Shown: positions 1 through 8,036 of the stretch, piece by piece
How the letters are laid out: every line of letters starts with the position of its first letter
Numbering within the stretch: position 1 is the stretch's first letter
Assembly (NCBI RefSeq): GCF_009659535.1
Contig: NZ_VJZZ01000007.1
Location: forward strand, 1-64,000
DNA: 64,000 bases
Origin: Aggregicoccus sp. 17bor-14
Lineage (GTDB): Bacteria; Myxococcota; Myxococcia; Myxococcales; Myxococcaceae
Reading direction: 5' to 3'
The notes under the pieces: model-generated
Told to the model about the DNA's origin: nothing
Seen by the model: the letters and a program-made list of their open reading frames with translations, nothing else
The model's database searches: none
Translations under genes and position numbers: made by a program

Positions 1-1
1 C

Positions 2-118
2 CTCGGCGGACACCTCAAGCGCAACGGCCCCCCCGGCTGGCAGACGCTGGCCCGCGGCCACGAAGCCCTCACCGCCGCTCTCGTCGGCTTCCGCGCCGCA
101 ACATGTGATCAATCTTGA
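2..118 (+). CDS. C-terminal end of an IS4/Tn5-like transposase (5' end outside window)
   Basis: The window opens inside a reading frame that ends in TGA after 38 codons. The peptide begins LGGHLKRNGPPGW and continues LARGHEAL. This Gly-Gly-His-Leu...Pro-Gly-Trp...Leu-x-Arg-Gly pattern is what I know from the dimerisation tail of IS4/Tn5-family DDE transposases. The catalytic DDE part lies upstream and is not visible, so I cannot tell whether the element is intact. The 136 bases between this stop and the next gene show no further coding sequence and no obvious terminal inverted repeat, so the right end of the element could not be placed. Confidence 0.6.
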   Translation, partial: LGGHLKRNGPPGWQTLARGHEALTAALVGFRAATCDQS

Positions 119-254
119 GGAACATTTCGTCCAGGGACTCGCGCGCCCCCGGAGCGCAGCGCAGGCCGACGCCCCGCCGCGCTGGGCACCCGCGGAAGGA
201 GACCGTCCCCCCGGCTCCTCCTCAGAGCGCAGGTGTCCCCGGAGCTCTATCGCC

Positions 255-878
255 TCACCCTGCGTCGCCCGCGTCGCTCGCGCCCCGTGCGACGCGGAAG
301 CGAAACGGGTAGGTGACGGTGACGGAGCCGCCGCGCGGCGCCGGGAACTGCGCGTCCTCCAGCGCGTCGATGAAGCACGCGAGGAGGAAGGGGTCCTGGA
401 TGCTCGTCTCCGCCACCTCCGGGTTGCGCATCCGGCCCGCCCCCCCGTTGCCCTCGAGCGTGAAGCGCAGGCGCACCTGCTGCGGTCCGGGGTAGCGCTC
501 CGTCACGTCCATGAAGCACTCGCGGATGAGCGGACGCACCGCCTCCACCGCGGCCCGCAGCGCGTCGCGGTCCACCGTGCCCGTGGGCCCTGCGTCTCCG
601 GGGTCCACCTGGGCCTCGGCGAGCGCACCGGGGGTGAGCGGGTCCTCTTGCGTCGGGGGCGCCGCCGCCGCCAGGGCCGTCTCGGTCGGCGTCGCCGCGG
701 GGGCCGCCGCCGCCGCGGTGCTCGGCGCCACGGGGCTCGGCTCCGGGCGCGCAGGCAAGGGCGCGGGTGCGGCGGATACCACCGGCGTCGGCGTACCTCC
801 GCGGGTGAGCCACAGCGCCACGCCGCACAGCAGCAGGAAGGGGAGGGCGACCCAGATCAGGAGCGACTTGCCGGACAT
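255..878 (-). CDS. Membrane-anchored protein with AgmX/PglI-type C-terminal domain
   Basis: A 207-residue protein. Residues 4-24 form one hydrophobic segment (LLIWVALPFLLLCGVALWL), followed by a Pro/Ala-rich linker to about residue 85. The folded C-terminal part has VRPLIRECF near residue 115, RLRFTLEGNG, and then a Val-rich strand ending VTVTYPFRF. This resembles the AgmX/PglI C-terminal domain of myxobacterial gliding and envelope proteins, a TonB-like fold that follows a periplasmic linker. The anchor at the N-terminus implies a periplasmic location. The gene lies downstream of gluQRS on the same strand, about 80 bases away. The domain assignment is by resemblance, and its role in motility or elsewhere is not shown. 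Confidence 0.72.
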   Translation of the reverse strand: MSGKSLLIWVALPFLLLCGVALWLTRGGTPTPVVSAAPAPLPARPEPSPVAPSTAAAAAPAATPTETALAAAAPPTQEDPLTPGALAEAQVDPGDAGPTGTVDRDALRAAVEAVRPLIRECFMDVTERYPGPQQVRLRFTLEGNGGAGRMRNPEVAETSIQDPFLLACFIDALEDAQFPAPRGGSVTVTYPFRFRVARGASDAGDAG

Positions 879-956
879 GGCCTCAACTTAGTGCCGCGCA
901 GCAGCCGTGCGCGTGTCCTCTGGACGCAGAGGTCGGCCGCCCACCGGGCAGGACGC

Positions 957-1910
957 TCAGTCCCAGCCGAGGGCCGCCTCGAGCTGCGCCTGCAGCGCGG
1001 TGACGGGGGCGCGCGGCAGGCGCTCGAGGGAGAAGCGCTCGACGAGCTCGGCGGCGCTGACGGGGCTGCCGTCGCCCAGCCCGCTCCAGAGGGCGAGCAG
1101 CCCGAGCGCCCGCTCGGGAGGGAGCCCCCGCGCGCGCAGGTCCGCGAGCGCGAAGGCCCCCTCGCGCTTGGCGAGCCGCTTGCCGTCCTCGCCCAGCACG
1201 AGCGGCACGTGCGCATACGCGGGCGGAGGCGCGTGGCCGAGCGCTTCGAACAGCAGCAGCTGGCGCGGGGTGGAGCCGAGCAGATCGTCGCCGCGCAGCA
1301 CGTGGGTGATGCCGCTCGCCGCATCGTCCGCCACCACGGCGAGCTGGTAGCTGGCCACCCCGTCGTTGCGCCGCACCACGAAGTCCCCTACCGCCTGGGC
1401 GACGTCCTGCTCCACCGCGCCGTGCACGCCGTCCACGAAGCGCACCCGCGTTCCCTCCGGCACGCGGAAGCGCAGCGCGGGAGCGCGCGTGCGGGCGCGC
1501 GCTTCGGCCTGCGCCGTGGACAGGTGCGCGCAGGTGCCGGGGTAGCGGGGCCCGTCGTCGAAGGGGCCGTGCGGAGCGCTCGCCGCGCGCGCGACCTCGG
1601 CCCGCGTGCAGAAGCAGGGGTAGATGCGCCCCTCGCGCGAGAGCCGCTCGAGCGCCTCGCGGTACGCGCCTGCCTCCTCGCGCGCACTCTGGAAGAGGGG
1701 CGGCTCGTCCCAGTCCAGGCCCAGCCACCGCAGGTCCTCCCACAGCACCTGCACGTGCTCGGGGCGGCAGCGGGCGCGGTCCAGGTCCTCCACGCGCACG
1801 AGGAAGCGTCCGCCGGCGGCGCGCGCCTGCAGCCAGCCCAGCAGCGCGCTGCGGGCGTTGCCCAGGTGCATCCTGCCGGTGGGGCTGGGAGCGAAGCGGC
1901 CGCGCATCAT
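957..1910 (-). CDS. gluQ: Glutamyl-Q tRNA(Asp) synthetase
   Basis: GluQRS is a truncated glutamyl-tRNA synthetase without the anticodon-binding domain. It attaches glutamate to queuosine at position 34 of tRNA(Asp). The 317-residue length fits this and is too short for GltX. The class I signature is at residues 5-20 (RFAPSPTGRMHLGNA). The zinc site typical of the family is seen as Cys99, Cys101, Tyr123 and Cys127. A KMSKS-like loop is KRLAKR at 244-249. The protein starts Met-Met, so either ATG could be used. The start diverges from the metallophosphoesterase gene across a short shared promoter region. Confidence 0.93.
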   Translation of the reverse strand: MMRGRFAPSPTGRMHLGNARSALLGWLQARAAGGRFLVRVEDLDRARCRPEHVQVLWEDLRWLGLDWDEPPLFQSAREEAGAYREALERLSREGRIYPCFCTRAEVARAASAPHGPFDDGPRYPGTCAHLSTAQAEARARTRAPALRFRVPEGTRVRFVDGVHGAVEQDVAQAVGDFVVRRNDGVASYQLAVVADDAASGITHVLRGDDLLGSTPRQLLLFEALGHAPPPAYAHVPLVLGEDGKRLAKREGAFALADLRARGLPPERALGLLALWSGLGDGSPVSAAELVERFSLERLPRAPVTALQAQLEAALGWD

Positions 1911-1984
1911 GACGTGGCGCGCACCCTAACGGAGTGCACCGGAGGCTGCACGGGCCGCGAGCCGTGGGCATAGTGCGCGGCGAC

Positions 1985-2842
1985 ATGCGCTTCGTTCACT
2001 GCTCCGACGTGCACATCACCGGCGACTACTTCCGCAGCCCCCTGCGCCTCGGCTGGCGCCGGTGGGTGGCGCTGCTCGAGCTCACGGCGGGCGGCCGCGC
2101 GCGCGCCTTCCGCGAGGCGCCCGCCACGCTCGCGGCCATCTCCGGGGCGGCCGAGCGCGAGGGCGCCCACCTCGTCGTCTCCGGCGACCTCACGGCGTAC
2201 GCGCTCGAGGAGGAGTTCGAGGGCGCCCGGCGCGCCCTGGGCGCCCCGGCCGGGGACCCGCGCCGCTGCACCGTGGTGCCGGGCAACCACGACACCTTCA
2301 CCCGCGGCAGCGTGCGCTCGCAGCGCTTCCAGCGCCACTTCGGCCACCTGCTGCACAGCGACCTGCCCGAGCACCAGCGCGAGGGCGCCTTCCCCTTCGT
2401 GCGCCTGCTGGGCGAGGGCGAGGACCGCGTGGCGGTGGTGGGCCTGTGCAGCGCCCGCCTGCCGCCCATGCCGGGGCTCTCCTACGGGCGCATCGGCGCC
2501 GCGCAGCTCGAGGGGCTCTCCGCGCTGCTCGCCGACCCGCGCCTCGAGGGCCGCGCCGTCCTGGTGGTGGTGCACCACGCGCCGCTCACCCGCCTGCAGC
2601 GCGCCGACCGCGCCCACCATGGGCTCGTGGACGCCTCCGCCCTGCTCGCCCTGCTGCAGGGCCCCCGCTTCGCCGTGCTCCACGGCCACATCCACCAGCG
2701 CTACCACCACCCGGCCACGGCCACCCGCCCCCACCTCTTCGGCGCCGGCTCCTCCACCCAGGCGGGCCACCAGGGCTACTGGGTCATCGAGACGCAGCGC
2801 GGCATGGTCCTGGGCGGCAAGTCCGAGGCTCCCGTTCACTAG
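1985..2842 (+). CDS. Calcineurin-like metallophosphoesterase
   Basis: A 285-residue phosphoesterase with the full set of dimetal motifs: CSDVHIT at residues 6-12 (Asp and His ligands), SGDLTAY, PGNHDTF, VVVHHAP and LHGHIHQ near the C-terminus. The family cleaves phosphomonoesters or diesters such as cyclic nucleotides. The substrate cannot be inferred here. I chose the ATG that places the first metal-binding strand RFVHCSD directly at the N-terminus. An upstream in-frame ATG at 1934 would add 17 residues with no recognisable content. No signal peptide is seen, so it is probably cytoplasmic. It is divergent from gluQ. Confidence 0.88.
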   Translation: MRFVHCSDVHITGDYFRSPLRLGWRRWVALLELTAGGRARAFREAPATLAAISGAAEREGAHLVVSGDLTAYALEEEFEGARRALGAPAGDPRRCTVVPGNHDTFTRGSVRSQRFQRHFGHLLHSDLPEHQREGAFPFVRLLGEGEDRVAVVGLCSARLPPMPGLSYGRIGAAQLEGLSALLADPRLEGRAVLVVVHHAPLTRLQRADRAHHGLVDASALLALLQGPRFAVLHGHIHQRYHHPATATRPHLFGAGSSTQAGHQGYWVIETQRGMVLGGKSEAPVH

Positions 2843-2989
2843 CACGCAAGGACGAGGACCAGGCGAGCGAGGCCATTTCACGCGGTGTGTACCTTGGCAC
2901 GCGGGCCCGGTGACCCAAACCTCTCCTCACCGAAACAACCAACCACGCGGGGGACGCAGGGCCGGACCCGCGGACGAGGACCGACAACT

Positions 2990-3661
2990 ATGAAGGCACG
3001 CAAGGTGGGAACCCTGGCTGTGGTCGCGGCAACGCTGGGGCTGGCGGGGACCGCGGCGGCGCAGACGACCACGGGCGAGGGCTCGCAGACGACCACGCAG
3101 ACCACGACCACGACCCAGGGCAGCGACGCCACCACGTACGACACCACGAACCACGCGGGCCCGGACCGCTCCGGCGTCTACGTGCTGCTGGGCGGCGGCA
3201 TCCAGGGCTACACGGGTGACCTCGGCGATGCGATCTCCGTCGGCCCCGAGGCCGGCGTGTACCTCGGCCTGCAGCCCTTCCCGCTCATCGGCCTCGAGCT
3301 CGGCTACACGGGCGGCCTGCACAACTTCAAGACCAACCTGCGTGACGGCCCCGACTTCATCCGCCACGGCGCCCAGGCGGCCGTGACTCTCGGCGCGCCG
3401 CTGGGCGCCGTGAAGCCCTACGCGCTGGCCGGCATCGGCGTGGACTTCAGCACCATCCGCTCCACCGCGCTGACCAACAGCAACACCGACACCGGCGGCT
3501 TCGTCCCGCTGGGGGCGGGCCTCAACTTCGCCGTGGGCAACTTCGACATCGACGCGCGCTTCACCTACCACGTCCTCTTCGACAAGGCGTCCTTCAACGC
3601 CAACCAGGAGACGGGCGGCGGGCGCTACCAGGCGCAGCTGAGCCTGGGCTTCACGCTCTAG
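2990..3661 (+). CDS. Exported outer-membrane beta-barrel protein
   Basis: A 223-residue protein. The signal peptide runs to about residue 25 (LAVVAATLGLAGTAAAQT), followed by a Thr/Gln-rich linker. The rest alternates hydrophobic and Gly-rich strands (VYVLLGGGIQGYTGDL, VGPEAGVYLGLQPFPLIGLE, LGYTGGL) and ends in a strand closing SLGFTL, as expected of an eight-stranded OmpA/OmpX-like barrel. The start chosen is the ATG immediately before the Lys/Arg-rich n-region. The longer reading frame upstream is not signal-like. Function is unknown. The stop codon shares the tetranucleotide CTAG with the stop of the convergent crotonase gene. Confidence 0.82.
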   Translation: MKARKVGTLAVVAATLGLAGTAAAQTTTGEGSQTTTQTTTTTQGSDATTYDTTNHAGPDRSGVYVLLGGGIQGYTGDLGDAISVGPEAGVYLGLQPFPLIGLELGYTGGLHNFKTNLRDGPDFIRHGAQAAVTLGAPLGAVKPYALAGIGVDFSTIRSTALTNSNTDTGGFVPLGAGLNFAVGNFDIDARFTYHVLFDKASFNANQETGGGRYQAQLSLGFTL

Positions 3662-4431
3662 TCAGCGCCTGAGTCGAACTGGCCGTGGCGGCCGGCGCCC
3701 TGCGCAAAGCGCTGGGCGCCGGGCACCGCCTCGGCCTGCAGCACCTCGGTGCCGCGCACGAACTCCGCGCGCAGCGCCTCCTGCAGCGCGAGCCCCTCGC
3801 CCTCGTACGCCGAGAGGCGGTCCGCGCGCAGGCAGGCCTGGGGAAAGGCCGCGAGCTCGCGCGCCAGCTGCTCGGCCGCGCTGCGCCCCTCGCCCCGCGC
3901 CACCACCCGGTTCACCAGCCCCATCGCGAGCGCCTCGGGGGCCCCCACGGGCCGCCCGGTGAGGATGAGGTCCAGCGCGCGCGAGAGCCCGATGAGCCGG
4001 GGCAGGCGCACCGTGCCCCCGTCGATGAGCGGCACGCCCCAGCGCCGGCAGAACACCCCCAGCACCGCGTCCTCCTCCGCCACCCGCAGGTCGCACCAGA
4101 GCGCGAGCTCCAGGCCCCCGGCCACCGCGTGCCCCGAGAGCGCCGCCACCACCGGCTTGCTCAAGAGCATGCGGGAGGGCCCCATGGGGCCGTCGCCCTC
4201 GGGAGCGAGGTGCGGCATGCGCCCCCCGGCCACCGCCTTGAGGTCCGCCCCGGCGCAGAAGGTGCCGCCCTCGCCCCAGAGCACGCCCACGCGCGCGTCC
4301 GGGTCCGCGTCGAAGGCGCGGAAGGCCTCCGCCAGCGCCTCGGCGGTCGCGCGGTCCACGGCGTTGCGCACCCCGGGCCGCTGCAGGATGACGGTGGTGA
4401 CGGGGCCGCTCTTCTCGACGCGCACGCTCAT
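3658..4431 (-). CDS. Enoyl-CoA hydratase/isomerase (crotonase) family protein
   Basis: A 257-residue crotonase-fold protein that acts on acyl-CoA thioesters. The oxyanion-hole segments are visible: TFCAGADLKA at about 57-66 and ALSGHAVAGGLELAL at 97-111. The region that normally supplies the first catalytic Glu of enoyl-CoA hydratase reads VFCRRWGVPLIDGG (126-139) and has no Glu there. Standard hydratase chemistry is therefore doubtful, and an isomerase, hydrolase or other crotonase activity is possible. It lies 39 bases downstream of a HAD phosphatase gene on the same strand and may be co-transcribed with it. Confidence 0.88.
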   Translation of the reverse strand: MSVRVEKSGPVTTVILQRPGVRNAVDRATAEALAEAFRAFDADPDARVGVLWGEGGTFCAGADLKAVAGGRMPHLAPEGDGPMGPSRMLLSKPVVAALSGHAVAGGLELALWCDLRVAEEDAVLGVFCRRWGVPLIDGGTVRLPRLIGLSRALDLILTGRPVGAPEALAMGLVNRVVARGEGRSAAEQLARELAAFPQACLRADRLSAYEGEGLALQEALRAEFVRGTEVLQAEAVPGAQRFAQGAGRHGQFDSGAD

Positions 4432-4470
4432 CGGAGGCTCCAGGGAGGAGGCCGCAGCCTCGCACAGCGC

Positions 4471-5136
4471 TCAGCCCAGCGGGGGAAGCCGCGCGAGCAG
4501 CGCCCCGAGGTCCGGCTCCAGCAGGTCCGGCTCCGCCGTGCGCAAGAGCTCCTTCGGGTGGGTGCCCCAGGTGAGCGCGTAGGTGCGCAGGCCCGCCGCG
4601 CGCCCCGCCCCCATGTCCAGCGTGGTGTCCCCCACCATCCACAAGCCCTGCGTGCCGAGCGCCGCGAGCGCGCGCAGGACGACATCCGGCGCCGGCTTGT
4701 GCGCGAAGCCGTCCGTGCCCTGCACGTGGTGCAGCAGGGGCGAGAGCCCCATCGCCTCCACGAAGCGGCGCGCCATGTCGGTGCGCTTCGTGGTGGCCAC
4801 GGCGAGCAGGTAGCCGCGCTCGCGCAGCGTCGTGAGCGCCTCCACCACGCCGGGGAAGGGGCGCGAGTGGTCCGTGAAGTGGCGCGGGTAGTACTCGCGG
4901 TAGTGCGCGCACAGCGCCGCCACGTGCTCCCCGGGCGCGAGCTCGGCGTACATCGCCTCGAGCGGCTCGCCGATGAGCGCGCGCACCTGCTCGGCGCCCG
5001 GCGAGGGCAACCCCAGCGCCTCGAAGCCGTGCAGGAAGCTGGAGATGATGTCCGGCAGCGAGTCCACCAGCGTGCCGTCGAGGTCGAAGACGATGCCGCG
5101 GGCGGCGCGAGAGGGGAGGGAGGAGTCGGGGCTCAA
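4471..5136 (-). CDS. HAD-family hydrolase, phosphoglycolate-phosphatase-like
   Basis: Motif I is GIVFDLDGTLVDS close to the N-terminus. Motif II is AVATTKRTDM, the lysine region is HKPAPDVV, and motif III/IV is MVGDTTLDMGAGRAAG. The helical cap between motifs I and II is the size of the PGP/Gph group. The natural substrate could be 2-phosphoglycolate or another small phosphate ester. The start is uncertain. The TTG used here gives 221 residues, typical of the family. An in-frame GTG at 5181 would add 15 residues. A farther upstream ATG would overlap the start of the divergent cyclase gene. It is likely co-transcribed with the downstream crotonase gene. Confidence 0.85.
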   Translation of the reverse strand: MSPDSSLPSRAARGIVFDLDGTLVDSLPDIISSFLHGFEALGLPSPGAEQVRALIGEPLEAMYAELAPGEHVAALCAHYREYYPRHFTDHSRPFPGVVEALTTLRERGYLLAVATTKRTDMARRFVEAMGLSPLLHHVQGTDGFAHKPAPDVVLRALAALGTQGLWMVGDTTLDMGAGRAAGLRTYALTWGTHPKELLRTAEPDLLEPDLGALLARLPPLG

Positions 5137-5230
5137 GGTGCGCGAGACATAACCCGCATCCCGGGCGCCGCGCGCGCTCACAGCCGCCCACCCTGACAAG
5201 CTGCGCGCAACGGCGCTACAACCTGAGGGC

Positions 5231-6847
5231 ATGGACGCCGAGCCCTCCGCCGAGCCTTCCCTGGAAGAGCTGCGCCTGCTGCGCACCCTGCACCGCACGG
5301 TGGACGACCTGCTCGAGGAGAGCCTCAAGGCGCGCGAGACGCTGGCGCAGACCTTCCGCCGCCTCTTTCCCCCGCTGCTGCAGCTGCTCGGCGCGCGCGC
5401 CGTCGCCGTGAGCACCCGCAACGAGGAGCTGAGCGAGCAGACCTTCCACGCGGGCGACTGGGGCGGCCAGCACCCGGGCGCGCTGCTGCTCGCCGCGCCC
5501 GGCGCGCGGCGCCACGGGCCCGACACCCTCTACACGCAGGCGCTGGACGTGGTGGGCACCGCGGTGGGCAGCATCGGCGTGCTCTTCCCCGGAGACCACG
5601 AGGCCCCGCTCGCCGCCGCGCGCCTCGCGCGCGCCGTGGACACGGTGGCCGAGCAGCTGGACACCGTGCTGTGCCTCGTGCACACCGCGAGCGAGAAGCA
5701 CCAGCTCATCCTCGAGTGCAACGCGCACCTGGGAAACCCCGTGTTCGAGGCGGGCATGGACCAGGCGGTGCTCGCCCTCAGCCAGCGCGTGAACCTGCCC
5801 GGCTTCCTCTTGCTCTACCGCGACGCGGTGCGCCCGGGGCTCCTGCACTACCGCACGTACCGCCGCGGCCACCTCGAGCACGAGAGCGGCGAGCGCCCCT
5901 CGCAGGCCCTCGAGCGCGCCATCGCCGCGCGAGGGCCCGAGCTCATCGGGCGCGCGGCGTCCGCGGGCAGCGGCCTGCGCGAGGTGCTGGGCCCGGTGCG
6001 CACCACCGAGGCGGTGCTCATCTCGGGCGCGGCGAACGCGAGCTACGACCCCCTGGGCAAGATCGTGGTCTGGAGCGACGAGGGCTTCAGCGCTTACACC
6101 CTGGACCTCATCCGCGTGCTGGCCTCCACGCTGAGCCAGCGCCTGCTGGACTACAACCGCGAGCGCATCCACCTCTCGCAGTTCTTCAGCGCGGGCGTCA
6201 TCGACCAGCTGCTCGCCGACCCCGACTACGCCCAGCTCCTGCGCGCGCAGGACCAGGAGGTGGGCATCCTCTTCGCGGACATCAACGGCTTCACCCGCAT
6301 GTGCGAGCAGGGCTTCGAGAGCCCCAAGAGCATCGGGCGCTTCGTGGACGAGTGGAGCGCGCGCGCGGTGGACTGCATCTGGGCCCACGGCGGCGTGTTC
6401 GACAAGATGGTGGGCGACTGCGTCATCGGGCTCTTCGGCCCGCCCTTCTTCAAGGGCAGCCGGCTCGAGCGCGCGGAGGGCGCGGTGCGCGCGGCGCAGG
6501 ACATCGCCCGCTATACGGAGACCCTCAGCGCCCGCGAGGAGGTGGCGCGCATCTGCCGCGGCGTGGGGCTGCCGGGGCTCGGCGTGGCCATCGGGGTGAA
6601 CCTCGCGCACGCGCACTGCGGCCTCTACGGCCCCAACCAGCAGTACACCGCCTTCAGCAGCGGGATGAACCAGACCGCGCGCCTGCAGAGCCTCGGCGGC
6701 TTTCGCGAGACGCTGCTGATGGCGAGCGTGAGGGAGGTGCTCGCGGGCTCCGAGGACCCCGCGCTGCGCGCGCTGCGCTTCGGCCCGCTCACCGAGACGC
6801 CGGTGAAGAACGTGGCGCAGCCGCTGCGCCACTACCGGCTGCTCTAG
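5231..6847 (+). CDS. Adenylate/guanylate cyclase domain protein with GAF-like N-terminus
   Basis: A 538-residue cytoplasmic class III cyclase. The C-terminal catalytic domain (about residues 350-500) has metal Asp in LFADINGFTRM, the second Asp in KMVGDCVIGLFG, and Asn/Arg of the transition-state site in GMNQTARLQ. The Lys before the second Asp is a base-recognising residue of adenylate cyclases. The partner position, usually Asp or Thr, appears to be Ser in YTAFSSGMN, so substrate preference is unclear. The N-terminal 330 residues begin with a coiled segment and include a GAF-like region (VLALSQRVNLPGFLLLYRD), suggesting small-molecule control. No membrane segments are seen. It converts NTP to a cyclic nucleotide second messenger. 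Confidence 0.88.
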   Translation: MDAEPSAEPSLEELRLLRTLHRTVDDLLEESLKARETLAQTFRRLFPPLLQLLGARAVAVSTRNEELSEQTFHAGDWGGQHPGALLLAAPGARRHGPDTLYTQALDVVGTAVGSIGVLFPGDHEAPLAAARLARAVDTVAEQLDTVLCLVHTASEKHQLILECNAHLGNPVFEAGMDQAVLALSQRVNLPGFLLLYRDAVRPGLLHYRTYRRGHLEHESGERPSQALERAIAARGPELIGRAASAGSGLREVLGPVRTTEAVLISGAANASYDPLGKIVVWSDEGFSAYTLDLIRVLASTLSQRLLDYNRERIHLSQFFSAGVIDQLLADPDYAQLLRAQDQEVGILFADINGFTRMCEQGFESPKSIGRFVDEWSARAVDCIWAHGGVFDKMVGDCVIGLFGPPFFKGSRLERAEGAVRAAQDIARYTETLSAREEVARICRGVGLPGLGVAIGVNLAHAHCGLYGPNQQYTAFSSGMNQTARLQSLGGFRETLLMASVREVLAGSEDPALRALRFGPLTETPVKNVAQPLRHYRLL

Positions 6848-6859
6848 GGCTGGGAAACG

Positions 6860-7252
6860 CTAGCCCTGCAGCGCGCCGCCCACGTAGGGGCGCATGAAGT
6901 GGATCCACTTGCGCGAGTCCACCTCCACCTGCCACTCGGTGTTGGGCACCAGGCGCAGGCGCTCCCTCAGGAAGGTCTCCAGGTGATCCGCCGCGGCCAC
7001 CGGAGTGAGGCCGGGCGCGCGAAAGCCCACCCGCAGCAGCACCTCGAGCGAGGTGGGGGAGACGTCCACGGAGGCGCAGATCCGCAAGGGCCCCACGCGC
7101 CGCTGGTAGGCCGCGTCGTCCACCGGGCGCAGGGTCGAGTCCTCCTCGCCCTCGGGCTCCTCGAGCGGTATCCAGTTGTGCGGCGCGAGGACGAAATCGA
7201 GCAGGTCCGCGCTGGCCTCTTCGACGGTCGCGTTCTCGTGGACGGAGAGCAT
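6860..7252 (-). CDS. Conserved hypothetical protein, 130 aa
   Basis: A soluble 130-residue protein that I do not recognise. It begins MLSVHENATVEEA and contains an acidic stretch EEPEGEED and a C-terminal TEWQVEVDSRKWIHFMRPY. The start is supported by a good ribosome-binding site, GAAGGAGG, about six bases upstream of the ATG. In-frame extension farther upstream has no coding character. It converges on the cyclase gene, with 12 bases between the stops. No signal peptide or membrane segment is seen. Confidence 0.68.
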   Translation of the reverse strand: MLSVHENATVEEASADLLDFVLAPHNWIPLEEPEGEEDSTLRPVDDAAYQRRVGPLRICASVDVSPTSLEVLLRVGFRAPGLTPVAAADHLETFLRERLRLVPNTEWQVEVDSRKWIHFMRPYVGGALQG

Positions 7253-7358
7253 CTGCACCTCCTTCACTTCGGGCCGTGTCTCCAGAATGTGCCCACGGCC
7301 TCGGGCGGCGCAAGGGGCCCCCCCACCCACCCTGTGCGCGCGCTCGGGGCAGGTGCCC

Positions 7359-8036
7359 CTAGCGCTCGCGCTTGCCGATGAACAGGGTGTGGCGCGGCCC
7401 CTTGGTGGCGCCCGCGCGCGCCGGCGGGCTCGTCACCTGCGCCGCGAAGCCCGCCTGGCCCATGCGCTTGAGGAAGGCCGGGTCCGGCGCCGCGCTCCAC
7501 ACGCCCAGCAGCCCCCCGGGCCGCAGCGCGCCGTACGCCATGGCGAGCCCGGTGAGGCTGTAGAGCCCGAAGTTGTCGTCCTGCGTCAGGGCGCGCGGGC
7601 CGTTGTCCACGTCCAGCAGGATGGCGTCGAAGGTGCCCGCGTGGCGGCCCATGAGGCTGCTCACGTCCCCCTCCACCACGGTCACGCGCGGGTCCTCGAG
7701 CGGGCGCCCCGCGAGCTCCGCGAGCAGGGTGCGGTTCCACGCCACCACCGCCGGCATCAGCTCCGCCACGGTGACGCGCGCATCGCGCGCGAGGTGCGCG
7801 AGCGCCGCGCGCACCGTGTAGCCGAAGCCCAGGCCCCCCACGAGCACGCGCGCCTTGGGGCGCCCCTCCAGGGGCGCGCAGGTGGCGTGCGCGAGCGCCT
7901 CCTCGCTGCCGTGCACGCGGCTGCTCATGAGCAGGTGCCCGCCCACGCGCAGCACGTACTCGTCCCCGCGCCGCGCGAGCACCAGCTCGGCTCCTTCCGG
8001 GGTGTGGGCCTTCTCCAGCGTCTCCCAGGGCTTCAT
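7359..8036 (-). CDS. Spermidine-synthase-like methyltransferase-fold protein
   Basis: A 225-residue Rossmann-fold protein. The nucleotide-binding loop is VLVGGLGFGYTVRAAL (about 64-79), the acidic strand is VTVAELMP, then VVEGDVSS, and AILLDVDNGP lies where spermidine-synthase-like proteins carry the catalytic Asp. It lacks the N-terminal beta-hairpin domain of full-length SpeE, so I would not call it a polyamine synthase; substrate and activity are open. The ATG overlaps the stop of pdxH by four bases (ATGA), which makes translational coupling to pdxH very likely. Confidence 0.78.
   Translation of the reverse strand: MKPWETLEKAHTPEGAELVLARRGDEYVLRVGGHLLMSSRVHGSEEALAHATCAPLEGRPKARVLVGGLGFGYTVRAALAHLARDARVTVAELMPAVVAWNRTLLAELAGRPLEDPRVTVVEGDVSSLMGRHAGTFDAILLDVDNGPRALTQDDNFGLYSLTGLAMAYGALRPGGLLGVWSAAPDPAFLKRMGQAGFAAQVTSPPARAGATKGPRHTLFIGKRER

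Noticed and set aside
2062-2913. Alternative plus-strand frame over the metallophosphoesterase gene
   Set aside because: Arg/Pro-rich out-of-frame translation. The metallophosphatase motifs lie in the chosen frame.
2910-2960. Sigma-54 promoter upstream of the beta-barrel gene (TTGGCACG)
   Set aside because: The -12 GC/TTGCA element does not follow at the required distance.
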